Shown: positions 60,758-64,000 of the stretch, one piece after another
How the letters are laid out: each line of letters starts with the position of its first letter
How positions within the stretch are numbered: the first letter of the stretch is position 1
IMG/VR virus record: IMGVR_UViG_3300023199_000127
Location: 62,001 to 126,000 of that record
From: a virus
Direction: 5' to 3' (one strand)
DNA: 64,000 nucleotides
Made by a program: the position numbers and the translations under genes
Notes under the pieces: generated by a model
Database searches by the model: none
What the model saw: the letters and a program-made list of their open reading frames with translations, nothing else
What the model was told of the DNA's origin: nothing

Positions 60758-61215
60758 TCGAAGTCAGATTCTAGATCAATATCATCCGGAACTGAATCGA
60801 TCTTAGGATCCTCATCAGGGGGAAGATCATCTTCCGGCGACTTAGGCTCCGGATAATCAAGCACCGGAACCATGTTGTGCGGATCCAGATGCGAGCGTCG
60901 CTCTCCCATGTACAAGCCAAAGAGAAACGCCTCCATGAGGTGCTTGTGAATCAAGACCGCAAAGAAGGGGTGCTGAGCGAATAGACCTTGTAGCCTACGG
61001 CCCAACTGATTGACAGTGGAGTAGTGAACCTCCTCTGCATAGTCCATCAAGGCCGGTTCCTTGTCGTAGCAACGACTCTTCCATGCTTCGGAACGACCCA
61101 GGTGAGTGGCGATCTGGGAAAATTCCTTGATCACCTTCTCGCTGATCAGGCCACGGTCATCAGGCGCCGTTGGCCGAGGGGTCTTGTCCGGGATGGGGTT
61201 CTTGTCCTTGCTCAC
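60754..61215 (-). CDS. Acidic-tailed protein, function unknown
   Basis: 153 aa. Helical core (LGRRLQGLFAQHPFFAVLIH, then LMEAFLFGLYMGERR) and a long acidic Pro-rich C-terminus. Overlaps the preceding gene by 56 bases. Confidence 0.55.
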   Translation of the reverse strand: MSKDKNPIPDKTPRPTAPDDRGLISEKVIKEFSQIATHLGRSEAWKSRCYDKEPALMDYAEEVHYSTVNQLGRRLQGLFAQHPFFAVLIHKHLMEAFLFGLYMGERRSHLDPHNMVPVLDYPEPKSPEDDLPPDEDPKIDSVPDDIDLESDFE

Positions 61216-61690
61216 GAATTTTAGCCTCGATGCGTTCTCGTTCTTCTTGATTGATATCTCTAACTTCCACGCGTACTTCGCACTTCTTGTTTTTCAAGAA
61301 CCGGCCTACCAGTAGACCATGCGTGAAGTAGGAGTGGAAATTACCCATTGCTGCTCTAATGCCTCCGTCGGCAAAGCCTACGAAGGCATAGAAGTTTGTC
61401 AGAGCCATGTCAGGGTACTTCTTCTGCGCAGTATCTACATCCTCCGCAGTCACAACGGGTTCACCATCCTCTTCCTCGTCAGGCCTAGTATCCTCGTTGC
61501 GTTTCTCAATGATTCTCTTCACCGCAAGACAGATCTCTTTGCTAAGCCAACGTCGTGTCTCACCTTCCCCACCAGGGATTACTGAGACAATGATCAGCTC
61601 TGTCTTCTTGCCTCGATAGAGATCCCACAAAGTATCTGTGCTCTCATCGAAGTAGTGAGTGGCGATCTGATTTGCGCCTTCAAAATTCAT
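61160..61690 (-). CDS. Protein of unknown function
   Basis: 176 aa. LWDLYRGKKTELIIVSVIPG, then RWLSKEICLAVKRIIEKRNE, an acidic loop and FYAFVGFADGGIRAAMGNFH. ATGA overlap with the clamp-like gene. No family recognised. Confidence 0.55.
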   Translation of the reverse strand: MNFEGANQIATHYFDESTDTLWDLYRGKKTELIIVSVIPGGEGETRRWLSKEICLAVKRIIEKRNEDTRPDEEEDGEPVVTAEDVDTAQKKYPDMALTNFYAFVGFADGGIRAAMGNFHSYFTHGLLVGRFLKNKKCEVRVEVRDINQEERERIEAKIREQGQEPHPGQDPSANGA

Positions 61691-62808
61691 GAGTCCAACT
61701 CTCGCAGTGCATTCACGGGATCAAGTGAAATGACCTCGTGACTTTCCTGATCCACCAAGTGTAGCATAGGCGAACCCTCAATACCCAGGTTCTCCTGGAT
61801 CTTGATAATGATCTTCTTGAATGAGCTATTGCTCACAGCATTCAGAAGCCGACTGCCAGTAACACCAAAGGAATAGTTCTTCTGGAGGGTTGAAGTTGCT
61901 TCCAGATCGAACGCAACCTCATTACCCTCTTCTTCACCAAACCAATAGGCTTTGCCGTCCTCAAGACGACAGGTGATCAAGGCTTCCTTGCCTAGCACCT
62001 GTACTGCAGTACTCAGTTCGCTATGTAGCTCCTTTTTGTCCAGCTCCACCGAATCTACGAAGGTGATATTCTGGAACATCTCGAGCACTTGAGAAACGAA
62101 CTTAGGTTCCTTCTGCTGTTTCAGGGCAAGCGTATTGCCCGGAGATGACATGACAAGCCACTTGTCGGAGAGCCTTACGGTGATGAATTCACCGAGGGTA
62201 CCCAATCGTACAAGTTCCTTTCCGGCTACGAATGCACGTTTGTCCTGAGGTAGGAGGTCGCAGTCGACCATAATGATCTGGTCTACCCAGGCAGCCAAAA
62301 GCTGCCTGGGGAGAACCGTTACACAACGCGCAGTCAGAGGTCCAGCAGAAGAGGACGCAAAGCAATGCTCTGCACGCTCGATGTTCGGAATGGGATTAGA
62401 GATCCCGTCAAGCACCTTCTCTGCCTTGGTAACACCCTCGGGGAACCTACCAAACATGGTAGGTTCGAAGGTAGCTACCTTGATCTTGCCGAACTTGATA
62501 CCGGTCTTGAGAAACCGGATTTCTTGGACACCCTTGGCCTTTGCCAGTTGTCTAGTTGCAGCCAGCAACTTAGGACCCTCTACTGCCACTCGAATAGACT
62601 CCTCCGGACCCTTCTCCACTTCCATTGAAAGCTGGAGGATAGCCAGATTAGACTGGCTACGGAAGAAGAGTCTGCCGTCCTTGTAGACGACGGCGACCAT
62701 ACCACCCGTTGCAGTGTCTTTCTCAGTACGAGCAAGACGCTCGATTTCGACGACAATGCGTTTGAGTTCGACCGTATCCAGAGAGATCTTGATGCCAGTA
62801 GACGCCAT
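61687..62808 (-). CDS. Sliding-clamp-like protein (DNA polymerase III beta type)
   Basis: 373 aa, the usual length of bacterial beta clamps. Strand-helix pattern compatible with three clamp repeats: AVVYKDGRLFFRSQSNLAIL near 40-57, KLLAATRQLAKAKG, LLAAWVDQIIMVDCDLL mid-protein, and LLNAVSNSSFKKIIIKIQEN near the end. No conserved signature exists for clamps, so this is a fold guess based on length, pattern and its place among replication genes. Confidence 0.55.
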   Translation of the reverse strand: MASTGIKISLDTVELKRIVVEIERLARTEKDTATGGMVAVVYKDGRLFFRSQSNLAILQLSMEVEKGPEESIRVAVEGPKLLAATRQLAKAKGVQEIRFLKTGIKFGKIKVATFEPTMFGRFPEGVTKAEKVLDGISNPIPNIERAEHCFASSSAGPLTARCVTVLPRQLLAAWVDQIIMVDCDLLPQDKRAFVAGKELVRLGTLGEFITVRLSDKWLVMSSPGNTLALKQQKEPKFVSQVLEMFQNITFVDSVELDKKELHSELSTAVQVLGKEALITCRLEDGKAYWFGEEEGNEVAFDLEATSTLQKNYSFGVTGSRLLNAVSNSSFKKIIIKIQENLGIEGSPMLHLVDQESHEVISLDPVNALRELDS

Positions 62809-62810
62809 AA

Positions 62811-63272
62811 CTAACGAGGCTTCAGAATAGTCATCGCTTTGTTGGCCTCACCATAGACACCAATGACAGCCTGAACGTCACGAGTGTGCAGATGCTGCAC
62901 CACGTTCTCGGCCAGCTCCTGAAGATTCTCCTCAGGGACATCGGCAGCGATCACGATGCGACCAGAACCGACCTGAATAGGCATCGGATCCTCGACATGC
63001 GGGTCACGGCGACAGGTGACATAAAGGTCACCAGTGGCGGGCTGCACCCAGGCAGTGTAGGGAACAAACTTCGGGTCGATACCGAAAGCCATGAGGGCCT
63101 CAAGACGCGGGATCTTGAAGGTACCATGCTCGACCTCGTTCACATCGAGAGTCTTGGTACCCTTCACCAGCTCCATCTCTGCCATGATCTCCGCGGCTTC
63201 GCGTCGTTCCCCTTCCGGAATCTTGGCAAGCAGCTGCTTGGCCAGCTTCTTGCTATCCACCTGTTCGGGCAT
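62811..63272 (-). CDS. Protein of unknown function
   Basis: 153 aa from ATG 63272 with AGGAG eight bases upstream; overlaps the upstream gene by 20 bases. KLAKQLLAKIPEGERREAAE helix, then sheet (FVPYTAWVQPATGDLYVTC) and a final helix-strand. Adjacent to the clamp-like gene. Confidence 0.6.
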   Translation of the reverse strand: MPEQVDSKKLAKQLLAKIPEGERREAAEIMAEMELVKGTKTLDVNEVEHGTFKIPRLEALMAFGIDPKFVPYTAWVQPATGDLYVTCRRDPHVEDPMPIQVGSGRIVIAADVPEENLQELAENVVQHLHTRDVQAVIGVYGEANKAMTILKPR

Positions 63273-63951
63273 TGCTATACTCCTGCTTGTGCTGACGTTG
63301 TGCAATCTTTTCTAGCTGATCCGCAAACCGGGTGATTGCAAAGTACCCATTGCGAATGACACTCGCGACAGTCGCTGTCTGGCGACTGTCTTCATCCATC
63401 TGTTTGGTCACAGCCTTCGAGATGTTATCTGCATCTGAATCTGTCACCACTGTTTTCAATGCATCTCGTGCTCGCTTAGCCACAATGTAAGCGCCAGCAC
63501 GTGAGATCTTGACCTGATTCTCAGACTGTACTGAGACACCGCTAAAGAAGCCAACGATCATACTCAGGCGCACAAGGGCGCCCTGCAAAGTGATCAAGTC
63601 ATCGTTAACGGTGGCCAAGTGGGCCCTGAATCCCTGTTGCTCATACTTCTTAATAATGTCAAAGCAACGATTGAGATCCTCAAAGTACTCATCGCGAACG
63701 AGGATCTCTCGATACGGTTCCGGGATCCTTAGGTCGGTGAAGTCATCCGAGTTCTTACGCACATAGTCCTGCACGTCCTGGATATTCTTCTTGGCTTGTC
63801 GCACCTGCTTAGCAGCTTTACCAGCTGCATCCTTGGTAGCGACATCCTCATCCAGACCCGGAATCTCATCCTCGCAGTCCTCAGGTTCGCCGACGACGAG
63901 ATCCTCTGCGATCTCGGCTTCGGCCAAAGTGTCTTCGATTTCCTTCGTCAT
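63253..63951 (-). CDS. Helical protein of unknown function
   Basis: 232 aa. Acidic first 45 residues, then long helices (AKQVRQAKKNIQDVQDYVRK, VRLSMIVGFFSGVSVQSENQ). No motif. Four-base overlap (ATGA) with the partial gene at the window edge. Confidence 0.6.
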   Translation of the reverse strand: MTKEIEDTLAEAEIAEDLVVGEPEDCEDEIPGLDEDVATKDAAGKAAKQVRQAKKNIQDVQDYVRKNSDDFTDLRIPEPYREILVRDEYFEDLNRCFDIIKKYEQQGFRAHLATVNDDLITLQGALVRLSMIVGFFSGVSVQSENQVKISRAGAYIVAKRARDALKTVVTDSDADNISKAVTKQMDEDSRQTATVASVIRNGYFAITRFADQLEKIAQRQHKQEYSNARTGG

Positions 63952-64000
63952 ACCATGTCCCCTAGAAGTTCATCGATCAAATCATCGCCGCCTTCGACAT
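63948..64000 (-). CDS. C-terminal end of a gene cut by the window edge
   Basis: The last 16 codons (VEGGDDLIDELLGDMV) and TGA 63948-63950 are visible; the gene continues to the right. Acidic tail. Identity cannot be told. Confidence 0.5.
   Translation of the reverse strand, partial: VEGGDDLIDELLGDMV

Overview
The window is a contiguous stretch of a large tailed bacteriophage genome (Caudoviricetes). Genes are tightly packed and usually joined by one-base or four-base stop/start overlaps (TAGTG, TAATG, ATGA). GTG starts are common. There are long runs of virion adhesin and tail-appendage genes, a phage-type replication and nucleotide-metabolism set, three tRNAs and a tmRNA. The TAGTG junctions, tmRNA, RecA-like protein, fused primase-helicase, sliding clamp and large glycan cassette recall the large tRNA-rich siphoviruses of actinobacteria such as Streptomyces. 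That host assignment is inference; nothing in the window proves it.

Layout. (1) 1-26.5 kb, plus strand: a late operon of structural genes. It holds a beta-helix tail-spike-like protein, several jelly-roll/LamG-like adhesins, a C1q-like knob protein, a set of related large proteins with a discoidin-like motif, a metallophosphoesterase, several tiny Lys/Arg-rich proteins and coiled-coil proteins. (2) 26.7-27.8 kb, minus: a ClpP-like protease and two small proteins. (3) 27.9-30.5 kb, plus: an isolated island of appendage-like genes. (4) 30.4-47.1 kb, minus: small genes, then a glycan cassette (metallophosphoesterase, HAD phosphatase, sugar nucleotidyltransferase, five GT-A-type glycosyltransferases, two methyltransferases, a sulfotransferase). 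Next come a Cas4-like nuclease, the primase-helicase, two GT4 glycosyltransferases and a second Cas4-like nuclease. (5) 47.9-54.1 kb, minus: a GroES-like protein behind a strong terminator, tRNA-Asn, a truncated P-loop gene, dCMP deaminase, a WGR-type DNA ligase, tRNA-Ala, tRNA-Met and a complete tmRNA. (6) 54-64 kb, minus: nucleotide metabolism and replication/recombination (deoxyribosyltransferase-MazG fusion, PD-(D/E)XK nucleases, thymidylate kinase, SSB-like protein, RecA-like recombinase, clamp-like protein) plus unknowns, running off the right edge.

How it fits together. The right half copies and repairs DNA and feeds dNTP synthesis. The left half builds a complex host-binding apparatus. 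The middle encodes sugar activation, transfer, methylation and probable sulfation, best read as decoration of the virion or the host surface. The tmRNA, ClpP-like and GroES-like proteins suggest the phage manages translation quality and protein folding or turnover.

Most notable: a phage tmRNA with a long, very basic tag ending in LAA; a small basic gene lying entirely inside a giant LamG gene in another frame; the sulfotransferase-containing glycan cassette; and a gene interrupted by a stop in an otherwise open frame.
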